Shown piece after piece: positions 6,749 to 13,833 of a DNA stretch of 24,980 nucleotides. Source of the DNA: RBG-16-66-20 sp035308765 (GTDB taxonomy: Bacteria > Pseudomonadota > Gammaproteobacteria > Burkholderiales > SG8-39); contig DATGGA010000076.1 in the NCBI GenBank assembly GCA_035308765.1, forward strand, positions 1 to 24,980, read 5' to 3'. The notes below the pieces were generated by a model. The model was given only the letters and a program-made list of their open reading frames with translations, was not told the DNA's origin and ran no database searches. A program made the position numbers and the translations under genes. Positions within the stretch are counted from its first letter, which is position 1, and each line of letters begins with the position of its first letter.

Positions 6749-8518
6749 TCAGAACAGCTTTCCCTGGTCTTTGGTTTTGTTTTCGGCTTTAGCCTTCTTG
6801 AACGTCTGGCCTCCATAGGCCATGTCCGGGAACTTCGCCGATTCTTTCCCCTCCAGGAGACCTTCGACGGTAAGAATCTGCAGACACGGGTAGTCGCCGT
6901 GCAGCGGCGATTCGTAAAACCCTGCCGACGCCGCCTCTTTGATCATTTCCTTCGTCGGCGGTGTCAAAGTCACGAAAAGTCCGATAGCCGCCTTGTCGCG
7001 CTGTATTACACCCTTCAGATCGCGCACCATCGCTACGCCGACGTTTTTCCCGCCCTTCACCGAAACAATCACCTTCTCCATCTTGCCCTTCTCTACTTCC
7101 GGAAACACAAGCCCATCTATCCCTGAATCCGCGCCCTTCCTGCCTCCCTTGTAAGGCTGTGCTCCCACGAGCGTGCAAGCCCAAAGCTGGAACTGATGCG
7201 GATCGCGCTCGAACATATCGCGTGCCCCATCGATGTCGCGCGGCACGCCGACCACCTCGAACGCGTTTGGTCCAACCTGCGCGGCCTTCTTTGTTCCTGG
7301 GGATACCACCTGCAAATACGGAAAGGCGTTCTTCATCCGCTTCTCGATCAACGAGATCGCAAGATGAGTAACGTCAATTCCAATCCACTGGCGTCCGAGT
7401 TTCTGCGCCGCGTGAACAGCCGTTCCGCAACCACAGAACGGATCGAGCACAATGTCTCCCTCCTTGGAAGAAGCGCGGATGATCCTTTCAAGAAGCGCAA
7501 TAGGCTTTTGCGTTGGATATCCAAGGTCCTCGTCGCCCGAGGCCGGCGAAATGTCGTCCCAGCTATCTTGGAGCGAAACCCCGGGCATTTCATCCGCAAA
7601 CAACTTGAGGCGCGGCATTCCAGTTTCCCGATGTATCAATTTTCCTTGATTTGCGAAATCAATAAGATTTTTTCGTCCATAGGCCCAATACCGACCAGAG
7701 TACGGTCGTACTTCCAGATACTCCCAGCCTTTCTTAGGTTTTCGAAACTCATCAGCCAAGTCCTCTTGCCAGCGCTCACTTGATCCTAACTTTCGCTTAA
7801 CCCGCCAACCATATTCGACGTCGCCGCCCGGCTTGGCGGCAGTTAGATCGGCTTCCTTATATCTTCGTCCACTAGAATCAAGGTGCCGGTATTCCTGCTC
7901 AAGATATGTCTCATCATAGGGGGTGTATTGCGGCGTCCACGCGTAGCCGTCGCTTTTCGTGTAGAAAAATATGATGTCGCGAATCTTCCCGTACCGCTTC
8001 ATGCCTTGCTTCGTATCACTGTGCGCGCTGGACCGTTTCCAAGAAATTTCATTTCGACAATTTATCTTGCCAAATACACCGTCCAATACGACCTTCAAAT
8101 AATGGCTTGCTGTTGGGTCGCAGTGAAGATATAGGCTGCCGGTGGATTTCAGTACGCGCTGTAACTGCAAAAGACGATTCGCAATCATCGTGAGATACGC
8201 CATCATGTCGTTCTCACCAAGAAATTTGCGTAACGCCTGCATCATCTCGGCAACATCAGTGTTTGGACCCTTAAGAATCTGGTGAAACTCTGCTTCAGCT
8301 TGCGGCCCCCAATGCCATGTATCGTCGAACGCCGTAATCTGAGCGTCGGACTGCTGGCCCTTCGGGGTCTTGAACAGCAGGTTGTAGTCGCGCTTGGAGT
8401 TGAACGGCGGATCGAGATAGATCAGATCAACCGATTCGTCGGCGACGTGCTCGCGCAAGATGTCGAGGTTATCGCCGTAGTAAAGCCGGTTGCTCAACCA
8501 CCCCTCCCCAAGGCGCAC
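6749..8518 (-). CDS. DNA methyltransferase fused to an Mrr-like restriction nuclease domain
   Basis: This is a 589-residue putative site-specific DNA adenine or N4-cytosine methyltransferase. Motif IV DPPF is at residues 36-39 (IYLDPPFNSKRDYN). The SAM-binding motif FCGCGT is at 361-366, preceded by YPTQKPIALLERI (motif X). The order IV-then-I marks a beta-class enzyme, with the central region as likely target-recognition domain. The C-terminal ~150 residues contain GADSGIDG (Asp464, Asp468) and VSVKGG (Lys488), an Mrr-like PD-(D/E)xK nuclease core in which the acidic residue before xK is Ser. This could be a single-chain restriction-modification enzyme. GTG 8518 is the upstream limit; TTG 8497 has a better ribosome-binding site (GGGGAGGGG, 8509-8501). 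Base composition is lower in GC than its neighbours, suggesting transfer. Confidence 0.88.
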   Translation of the reverse strand: MRLGEGWLSNRLYYGDNLDILREHVADESVDLIYLDPPFNSKRDYNLLFKTPKGQQSDAQITAFDDTWHWGPQAEAEFHQILKGPNTDVAEMMQALRKFLGENDMMAYLTMIANRLLQLQRVLKSTGSLYLHCDPTASHYLKVVLDGVFGKINCRNEISWKRSSAHSDTKQGMKRYGKIRDIIFFYTKSDGYAWTPQYTPYDETYLEQEYRHLDSSGRRYKEADLTAAKPGGDVEYGWRVKRKLGSSERWQEDLADEFRKPKKGWEYLEVRPYSGRYWAYGRKNLIDFANQGKLIHRETGMPRLKLFADEMPGVSLQDSWDDISPASGDEDLGYPTQKPIALLERIIRASSKEGDIVLDPFCGCGTAVHAAQKLGRQWIGIDVTHLAISLIEKRMKNAFPYLQVVSPGTKKAAQVGPNAFEVVGVPRDIDGARDMFERDPHQFQLWACTLVGAQPYKGGRKGADSGIDGLVFPEVEKGKMEKVIVSVKGGKNVGVAMVRDLKGVIQRDKAAIGLFVTLTPPTKEMIKEAASAGFYESPLHGDYPCLQILTVEGLLEGKESAKFPDMAYGGQTFKKAKAENKTKDQGKLF

Positions 8519-8540
8519 ATTGCGGAGAACGCGCCGGGAG

Positions 8541-8590
8541 TGTAACCAATAGTTACCCTATTGAGTAACTGATAGTTGGTTTAGGGGGTG
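8541..8590. promoter_or_regulatory. Divergent control region with nested inverted repeats
   Basis: The gap between the methyltransferase-nuclease gene and the HTH gene holds several inverted repeats: AACCAA (8544-8549) with TTGGTT (8576-8581), AGTTAC (8551-8556) with GTAACT (8565-8570), and CAATAG (8547-8552) with CTATTG (8558-8563). This AT-richer stretch is a natural operator for the HTH protein beside it, able to control both directions. Exact promoter boxes are not clear. Confidence 0.6.
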
Positions 8591-8605
8591 CTAGCGTGGT
8601 GCGCC

Positions 8606-9013
8606 ATGAGTGCGGCGCGCGAACGCGAGGAATTCACCAAGAGGCTGGTGCAAAAGCTACGGGAGCGCGGCATCGACTCCAGCAGCCCGACTCAGGTGGC
8701 GCAAGGCTTCAACGAGCGGGCCCCTCTACAGCGTGTTACCGCCCAGGCGGTGCGCAAATGGCTCAGCGGGGAAGCCATTCCCTCTCAACCGAAGGTCAAA
8801 GCCATCGCCGCGTGGCTTGGGGTAACGACGGACTGGCTCCGGTTCGGCGAATCGAGCGGGCCGGCACCCGCAATGCGCCAAGTACTACCGCCCTACCGGC
8901 CTGCGCTGTCTGATCAAGAGTTTCTGCGGCGCTACCGCAAATTGAGCGGCGAGCATCAGACGGCGTTGGCCGAGATCATTACTGCCCTCTCCGAGCGCAA
9001 ATCACGCGCTTAG
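8606..9013 (+). CDS. Helix-turn-helix transcriptional regulator next to the methyltransferase
   Basis: This is a 135-residue DNA-binding protein. The N-terminal half is an XRE/repressor-like helix-turn-helix: TPTQ-type helix SSPTQVAQGFNER, recognition region VTAQAVRKWLSGEAIPSQPK, then VKAIAAWLGVTTDWLRFG, the pattern of phage-type repressors and restriction-modification control proteins. The C-terminal part is mostly helical with no known catalytic motif. ATG 8606 is chosen because homologous regulators begin about there; GTG 8588, six codons upstream, is the alternative. It is divergent from the methyltransferase-nuclease gene and shares its operator-like spacer, so it probably controls that gene. 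Its stop is one base from the end of the convergent ampG-like gene. Confidence 0.82.
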   Translation: MSAAREREEFTKRLVQKLRERGIDSSSPTQVAQGFNERAPLQRVTAQAVRKWLSGEAIPSQPKVKAIAAWLGVTTDWLRFGESSGPAPAMRQVLPPYRPALSDQEFLRRYRKLSGEHQTALAEIITALSERKSRA

Positions 9014-9014
9014 C

Positions 9015-10292
9015 CTACGCGTTGGACTTCTGGTCCAGGGTCTCGATACGGTCGCGCATCCAGACCAGCAGCGCGAGGCCCGGTAGTGCGATGAAGAAGG
9101 TGAACAGGAAGAACAGCTGCCAGCCGAAAGCGGCCACCAGGTAGCCGGCAACCGGACCGACATAGACGCGGCCCACCGCTGACAGCGCGCTCAGCAGCGC
9201 GTATTGCGTGGCGGAGAAGCGCCGGTCGCAGAGCGCCATCAGGAGCGCGACGTAGGCGGCGGTGCCCATGCCGCCGCAGAGGTTCTCCAGGCCGATGACC
9301 GTGATCATCAGCGCGTAGCTCTTGCCGCTCGCGGCGAGCAGCATGAAGCCCAGATTGGTGAGCGCCTGCAGCAGCCCGAAGATCAGCAGCGCGCGGTACA
9401 GGCGCATCTTCGCCATCAGCGCGCCGCCGACGAGCGCGCCGGCGATGGTCGCGGCGAGGCCGAAACCCTTGTTGATGGCGCCGATCTCGGTGAGCGAAAA
9501 CCCAGGGCCACGCAGCAGGAAGGTGGTGGTGAGATTGCCCGCGAAGGCGTCGCCGAGCTTGTACAGGATGACGAGCACCAGCATCGCGACCGCGCCTTCG
9601 CGGGTGAAAAATTCCGCGAACGGCTTGACCACCGCTTCGTCCAGCGTTCTCGGCGCCGCGCCCCTGGGCTCGGGCTCGACCACCAGCCAGGTCGCCAGCA
9701 TGCCGACGCCCATCAAGGCGGCCATCAGCCAGTAGGTCGCATGCCAGCCAAGCCATTGGTCGGCAAGGATCAGCGCGCCGGCGCCCGATACCAGCATCGC
9801 GATGCGGTAACCGAATACCGATACCGCCGCGCCCGCGCCGCGCTCTTCGCGCGCCAGCCAGTCGGCGCGCAGCGCGTCGAACACGATGTCCTGCGAGGCG
9901 GACAGGAACGCCACGCCGAGCGCGGTTCCGCCCAGCAGCCACGCCGAGTCCGCGGGCGTGAGCGTGCCCATGAACGCGATCGCCGCCGCGAGCAGCAATT
10001 GCGTGACGAGCAGCCATCCCCGGCGCCGGCCGAGGAACGGCGGCACGTAGCGGTCCATGAGCGGCGCCCAGAGGAACTTGTAGGTATAGGGTTGGCCGAC
10101 GAGCGCGAACCAGCCGATGGCGACGATGTCCACGTTCGCGGCCGCGAGCCAGGCCTGCAGCGTGCCTGCGGTGAGCGCGAGCGGCAGGCCCGAAGCGAAG
10201 CCCAGCAGCAGCAGCAGGCCGATCTTGCGGCTGCGGAACGCTGCGGCGTAGTCGGCGAGCGCCATCGGGGCGCATCTTACCTGCCCAATCAA
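9015..10292 (-). CDS. ampG: AmpG-like MFS muropeptide permease
   Basis: This is a major facilitator permease of the AmpG family, which imports GlcNAc-anhydroMurNAc peptides released from the cell wall, for recycling across the inner membrane. The ~425-residue product has about 12 hydrophobic segments and typical AmpG features near the N-terminus: LLLLGFASGLPLALTAGTLQAWL, FALVGQPYTYKFLWAPLMDRY and SASQDIVFDALR. TTG 10292 is preferred as start because GAGGAGG lies 4 bases upstream; ATG 10265 would shorten the protein by 9 residues but has no clear ribosome-binding site. In related betaproteobacteria it is, as I recall, commonly near metX-metW; here the methyltransferase block intervenes. Confidence 0.88.
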   Translation of the reverse strand: MIGQVRCAPMALADYAAAFRSRKIGLLLLLGFASGLPLALTAGTLQAWLAAANVDIVAIGWFALVGQPYTYKFLWAPLMDRYVPPFLGRRRGWLLVTQLLLAAAIAFMGTLTPADSAWLLGGTALGVAFLSASQDIVFDALRADWLAREERGAGAAVSVFGYRIAMLVSGAGALILADQWLGWHATYWLMAALMGVGMLATWLVVEPEPRGAAPRTLDEAVVKPFAEFFTREGAVAMLVLVILYKLGDAFAGNLTTTFLLRGPGFSLTEIGAINKGFGLAATIAGALVGGALMAKMRLYRALLIFGLLQALTNLGFMLLAASGKSYALMITVIGLENLCGGMGTAAYVALLMALCDRRFSATQYALLSALSAVGRVYVGPVAGYLVAAFGWQLFFLFTFFIALPGLALLVWMRDRIETLDQKSNA

Positions 10293-10384
10293 TGCGCCTC
10301 CTCGCAGTGCATCGTTTACCGTTGCCAGCAGGGGTAAAAACCGGTAGCCTCCCCCTCCCCCAAGTACTGTCAGGAAGTCCGGAA

Positions 10385-10705
10385 ATGAGCGCTCAATCCG
10401 CCAGCAACGATGTCAGCAAAGAGAAGCTTGTCGCCGACCTGAAAGTGGTGGTCGCCGATGCCGAGGAACTGCTGCGAGCCACGGCCTCCCAGGCCGGCGA
10501 GAAAGTCTCCGCCGCGCGCGAGCGCATCCAGGCGTCGCTCGCCACCGCCAAGGTGAAGCTGAACGACGCCGAGCGAGCGCTGCTCGAGAAGACCAAGGAA
10601 GCCGCCAAGGCGACCGACGAATACGTTCACGACAATCCGTGGCAGGCGGTCGGCATAGCCGCCGGCATCGGCTTCGTGCTCGGCATCCTCATCGGCCGCC
10701 GCTGA
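10385..10705 (+). CDS. DUF883 family (ElaB/YqjD-like) membrane-anchored protein
   Basis: The 106-residue protein fits the DUF883 family, whose E. coli members YqjD and ElaB are tail-anchored inner-membrane proteins that associate with ribosomes in stationary phase. A long helical, charged region (about residues 8-80, rich in Ala, Glu, Lys) is followed by the family signature DNPWQAVGIAAGIGFVLGILIGRR, a C-terminal membrane helix with a glycine zipper and an RR end. ATG 10385 follows AGGAAGTCCGGAA. It heads a three-gene set with the two membrane genes downstream, 37 bases from the next start, as in the E. coli yqjD-yqjE-yqjK order. Confidence 0.88.
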   Translation: MSAQSASNDVSKEKLVADLKVVVADAEELLRATASQAGEKVSAARERIQASLATAKVKLNDAERALLEKTKEAAKATDEYVHDNPWQAVGIAAGIGFVLGILIGRR

Positions 10706-10742
10706 CCGCCGGTCGGTCCGCGCGGGCCTCGAGGAATCGTCC

Positions 10743-11099
10743 ATGCTCGGCCCGGTCAGGGAATTCGCGCGCACGCTGTTGTCATTCGCCCTGACGCGGT
10801 CGCGGCTCGCCGCGACCGAGCTGGAAGAGCAGGCGCTGCGCCTGATCGAGATCCTGGCCTGGCTCGCCGTGGCGCTGTTCTTCCTCGGTGTTGCGCTGCT
10901 GTTCGGCGCGGTGCTGGTAGTGCTCGTGTTCTGGGATTCGAACCGCGTTCTCGCCGCAGGATTGCTCGCAGCATTGTTCGTCGCCGCCGGCGCCGGCGCC
11001 GTGCTGATCGCCCGCCTGCGCCTGCGCGAGCGGCCGAAATTTCTTGCCGCCACGCTCGCCGAACTCGAGCGCGACCGCGACACCCTCGGCCGGCCCTGA
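10743..11099 (+). CDS. YqjE-like (phage holin family, DUF1469-type) membrane protein
   Basis: This 118-residue integral membrane protein has two adjacent hydrophobic segments: IEILAWLAVALFFLGVALLF with the following VLVVLVFW, and a second around VLAAGLLAALFVAAGAGAVLI. An amphipathic N-terminus containing RLAATELEEQALRL is typical of the YqjE family. The family is labelled 'holin' by similarity only; nothing phage-related is nearby. It sits between YqjD-like and YqjK-like genes, and its TGA overlaps the next ATG by one base (11099), implying translational coupling. Likely role: inner-membrane stress or stationary-phase protein acting with its neighbours. Confidence 0.85.
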   Translation: MLGPVREFARTLLSFALTRSRLAATELEEQALRLIEILAWLAVALFFLGVALLFGAVLVVLVFWDSNRVLAAGLLAALFVAAGAGAVLIARLRLRERPKFLAATLAELERDRDTLGRP

Positions 11100-11434
11100 T
11101 GCGCGGGCGTCTTCTCGTTCTTGCCGAGCGCCGTGCGCGCCTCGCGGCTCGCGCGCAGACCGAGCGCGAAACCATCGCGGCGTTGATGAAACCGGCCGAC
11201 GGCGCGGCTCTCGCCGCGATATCCGCGTTTCGCGCCGCGCAGCGCGCTCTGGCCGAGGCGCGGCGCCACCCGCTGATCATGGTCGCGGGCGTCGCGCTGA
11301 TGGTGGCGCTGCGGCCGGGGCGCGCCATCAACTGGCTCGCCAAAGGCTGGACGCTGTGGCGGCTCTACCGGGGCGCGTCCGGCTGGTGGCGGCGTTTCGA
11401 AGCATTCGCCGGTACGCCGGCCCGCGATCCGTAG
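11099..11434 (+). CDS. YqjK-like protein
   Basis: The 111-residue product is Arg/Ala-rich with a basic N-terminal helix (LLVLAERRARLAARAQTERE) and a short hydrophobic stretch near residues 57-70 (PLIMVAGVALMVAL), followed by GRAINWLAKGWTLWRLYR, which resembles the YqjK-like family. It begins by a one-base overlap with the yqjE-like gene, completing the yqjD-yqjE-yqjK order. The function is unknown. The hydrophobic part is short for a full membrane segment, so it may be a peripheral or single-pass protein. Confidence 0.75.
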   Translation: MRGRLLVLAERRARLAARAQTERETIAALMKPADGAALAAISAFRAAQRALAEARRHPLIMVAGVALMVALRPGRAINWLAKGWTLWRLYRGASGWWRRFEAFAGTPARDP

Positions 11435-11438
11435 TAAC

Positions 11439-11663
11439 CGTCGTGCGCGCTCCCGCCGCGCGTTCGAACTCGCCGAGATTCGCGCCCACCTCAAGCGCAT
11501 CTCAAAGCTCTCGCCCTACCTCTTAGTGATCGTAATGCCGGGCGGCTTCGCGATGCTGCCGGTGCTCGCCTGGTGGCTCGATCGCCGCCGCAACCGCAGC
11601 GGCGGCGGCCCGGCCCTAGATCAGCCTAGGAGGGGTAACGGGGGAACCTGGATTCCCTCATAG
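11439..11663 (+). pseudogene. Possible gene remnant or short gene without a standard start
   Basis: A frame open from 11301 to the TAG at 11661-11663 encodes, from about 11439, a protein-like stretch: an amphipathic part AFELAEIRAHLKRISKLS, a hydrophobic part PYLLVIVMPGGFAMLPVLAWW and a basic end LDRRRNR. The pattern 'LP..PGG..LLP.L' recalls the C-terminus of bacterial LETM1-like proteins. There is no ATG, GTG or TTG in frame before GTG 11526, which lies inside the hydrophobic segment. It may be a truncated gene, an ORF read by a +1 shift from the yqjK-like gene, or chance. Low confidence. Confidence 0.3.
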
Positions 11664-12431
11664 TTTCCAGCGGTAGTCGATGGTCAGCGGCGCGTGGTCG
11701 CTGAAGCGTTTTTTCAGGTAGATCGACTCGCGCTGCGCCGTCTTCGCCACGCCCGGCGTGGCGATCTGGTAGTCGATGCGCCAGCCGACGTTCTTGGCCC
11801 AGGCCTGGCCGCGGTTGGACCACCAGGTGTACTGGTCCGGCTTCTGGTTCAGGCGCCGGAACACGTCCACGAAGCCGACTTCTTCGAAGATTTTCGTCAG
11901 CCAGTCGCGCTCCTCGGGCAGGAAGCCCGAGTTCTTGCGGTTGCCACGCCAGTTCTTCAGGTCGATTTCCTTGTGCGCGATGTTCCAGTCGCCGCACAGG
12001 ATCACTTCGCGCCCGGAGCGCTTGAGCTTCTCCAGGTGCGGCAGGAACTTGTCGAGGAAGCGGAACTTCGACGCCTGACGGTGAGGGCCCGAAGAGCCCG
12101 AGGGCAGATAAAGGGAAACCACCGACAGTTTGCCGAAGTTCGCCTCCAGGAAGCGCCCCTCGTCGTCGAACTCCCTGACCCCGAATCCCGTGACCACGGC
12201 GCCGGGCTTGCGGCGGCTGTAGAGCGCCACGCCGGCATAGCCCTTCTTCTGCGCGGAGTGCAGGTGCCGCTCGAAGCCCTTGATGGCGAAGGGCCCGCCC
12301 TCCAGGTCCGCTTCCTGCGCCTTGGTTTCCTGCAGGCAGACGACGTCCGCCTTCTGCGCGGCAAGCCAGGGAAACAGGCCCTTCCTCGCCGCAGAGCGGA
12401 TGCCGTTGACGTTGACGGTTACAACGCGCAA
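11658..12431 (-). CDS. xth: Exodeoxyribonuclease III (AP endonuclease)
   Basis: This is a member of the ExoIII/APE1 family, which cuts DNA at abasic sites and trims 3' ends in base-excision repair. With TTG 12431 as start the protein is 257 residues, the usual family length. Visible motifs are NVNGIRSA (Asn7), LQETK (Glu35), GDWNIAH (the Asp/Asn pair) and the C-terminal SDHAPL (Asp-His). TTG 12431 is chosen because AGAAGG lies upstream and the start then falls 10 bases after the pyrE stop; ATG 12473 would overlap pyrE by 32 bases and add a non-conserved tail. It is transcribed with pyrE. Confidence 0.93.
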   Translation of the reverse strand: MRVVTVNVNGIRSAARKGLFPWLAAQKADVVCLQETKAQEADLEGGPFAIKGFERHLHSAQKKGYAGVALYSRRKPGAVVTGFGVREFDDEGRFLEANFGKLSVVSLYLPSGSSGPHRQASKFRFLDKFLPHLEKLKRSGREVILCGDWNIAHKEIDLKNWRGNRKNSGFLPEERDWLTKIFEEVGFVDVFRRLNQKPDQYTWWSNRGQAWAKNVGWRIDYQIATPGVAKTAQRESIYLKKRFSDHAPLTIDYRWKL

Positions 12432-12441
12432 AAACGCCTTC

Positions 12442-13131
12442 TCAACTGCTGGGAAAACTCGATGCGCCGCCATGCGCAGCCGACCACTCGGCCGGCGAGT
12501 TGAGGAATTTCTCGACTTCCCCGATCTGCGCCGAGGCGAGATAGTTGCCCTGCTTCACCACGCGCAGCACGTCCCACCAGGTGGCGAGGTGATGCAGGCT
12601 CACATTCAGCTCGCTCATCACCTTCTTCGACTCGGGGAAGATGTCGTAGTAGAAGTTGACGAACACGTGCTCGACCACGGCGCCCGCCTCGCGCAACGCC
12701 TTGCAGAAATTTATTTTCGAGCGCCCGTCGGTGGTGAGGTCCTCGACCAGCAGCGTCCTCGCTCCTTCGCGAATATCGCCTTCGATCTGCGCGTTGCGGC
12801 CGAAGCCCTTCGGCTTCTTGCGGATGTACTGCATCGGCAGCCCGAAGCGGTCGGCGATCCAGGCCGCGTAGGGGATGCCGGCGGTTTCACCGCCCGCGAT
12901 GACGTCGAACTGCTCGAAGCCGGCGTCGCGCGACAGGGTGGCCGCGGCAAAATCGACCAGCTGGGTGCGGATGCGCGGGTAGAAAATCAGCTTGCGGCAG
13001 TCGATGTAGACCGGGCTCGCCCAGCCGGAGGTGAATATGAACGGCTTGGCGTCGGAAAACAGCACCGCTTTCACTTCCAGAAGCATTTTCGCAGTGGTAT
13101 CTGCGATGAAAGCGCGGTCCGCTGAATGCAT
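12442..13131 (-). CDS. pyrE: Orotate phosphoribosyltransferase
   Basis: PyrE converts orotate and PRPP into orotidine 5'-monophosphate in de novo pyrimidine synthesis. The 229-residue protein contains the PRPP-binding motif LLVEDLTTDGRSK at residues 127-139. Upstream lies the conserved IRKKPKGFGRNAQIEG (103-118) that forms the flexible catalytic loop, and the N-terminal KPFIFTSGWASPVYIDCRKL binds orotate. It has about 15 more residues than E. coli PyrE, mostly at the C-terminus. Start ATG 13129-13131. Divergent from the DUF4124-type gene, with 89 bases between for both promoters; upstream of xth in the same operon. Confidence 0.95.
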   Translation of the reverse strand: MHSADRAFIADTTAKMLLEVKAVLFSDAKPFIFTSGWASPVYIDCRKLIFYPRIRTQLVDFAAATLSRDAGFEQFDVIAGGETAGIPYAAWIADRFGLPMQYIRKKPKGFGRNAQIEGDIREGARTLLVEDLTTDGRSKINFCKALREAGAVVEHVFVNFYYDIFPESKKVMSELNVSLHHLATWWDVLRVVKQGNYLASAQIGEVEKFLNSPAEWSAAHGGASSFPSS

Positions 13132-13220
13132 GGCGGGCGAATTTTAGCAGGTCACCTCGCGGTAAACCCTATGGCCGCAGCCGCGTTAGAATCCTGTCCA
13201 ATCTGTATCAGGGGGTCTTC

Positions 13221-13829
13221 ATGTTGCGCTTCATTCTTCTCTTCGCCATTGCCGCCCTGCCGCTGGCCGCGCAGGCACAGTCCTACCGCTGCGTCGGCAA
13301 GGACGGCAAGAAGTACTACGGCCAGAGCCTGCCACCTCAATGCCTGGGCCAGCCTGCCGAACAGCTGAACGCTGCCGGCATGGTGATCAAGCGCATCGAC
13401 CCGCAGGCGTCGGCGGCCGAACGCGCCAAGAAGGAGGCGGACGACGAGGAGCAGAAAAAGCGCGACGCCATAAGCAAGGAGGAAGGCCGGCGCAACCGCG
13501 CACTGCTCGCCACCTACACCAGCGAGAAGGACATCGAGGAAGCGCGCGGCCGGGCGCTTAAGGACAACGAAGCCGCGGTGAAGGACATCGCGGGGCGCAT
13601 CGCCGCATTGAGGCAGCACCAGGTCGACCTGAACAAGGAACTCGAGTTCTACCAGGGCAGTAAAAAACCGCCAGCGAAGCTGACCTCCGACATCCAGAAC
13701 CTGGATTTCGACATCAAGACCCAGCAGGACCTGCTCGACTCGAAGAAGCGCGACGTCAACACCATCAACGCGCGCTACGACGACGACAAGAAACGCTACA
13801 ACGAGCTGACCAAGAGCACCGGGAAGTAG
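13221..13829 (+). CDS. Secreted DUF4124-type protein with coiled coil
   Basis: The 202-residue product starts at ATG 13221 (CAGGGGG upstream) with a signal peptide cut near residue 19 (AQA-QSYRC). The short N-terminal domain YRCVGKDGKKYYGQSLPPQC, with two cysteines, has the DUF4124 pattern common in betaproteobacterial envelope proteins. The rest is highly charged and helical (AERAKKEADDEEQKKRDA, then repeated Lys/Glu/Asp-rich segments), suggesting a long coiled coil in the periplasm. No enzyme motif is seen. It converges on gatB with only 4 bases between the stops, leaving no room for a separate terminator. Confidence 0.85.
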   Translation: MLRFILLFAIAALPLAAQAQSYRCVGKDGKKYYGQSLPPQCLGQPAEQLNAAGMVIKRIDPQASAAERAKKEADDEEQKKRDAISKEEGRRNRALLATYTSEKDIEEARGRALKDNEAAVKDIAGRIAALRQHQVDLNKELEFYQGSKKPPAKLTSDIQNLDFDIKTQQDLLDSKKRDVNTINARYDDDKKRYNELTKSTGK

Positions 13830-13833
13830 CCGC

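Noticed and set aside
9204..10337. Plus-strand open frame opposite the AmpG-like gene
   Set aside because: Charged, low-complexity translation typical of an antisense shadow; the minus frame encodes a coherent 12-segment permease.
10743..11099. Holin-like gene as a sign of a prophage
   Set aside because: It belongs to the YqjE family in a yqjD-yqjE-yqjK order; no endolysin, capsid, tail or integrase genes are near.
12432..12473. N-terminal extension of the exonuclease III gene to ATG 12473
   Set aside because: Would overlap pyrE by 32 bases and add residues not found in the family; TTG 12431 has a ribosome-binding site and gives the usual length.
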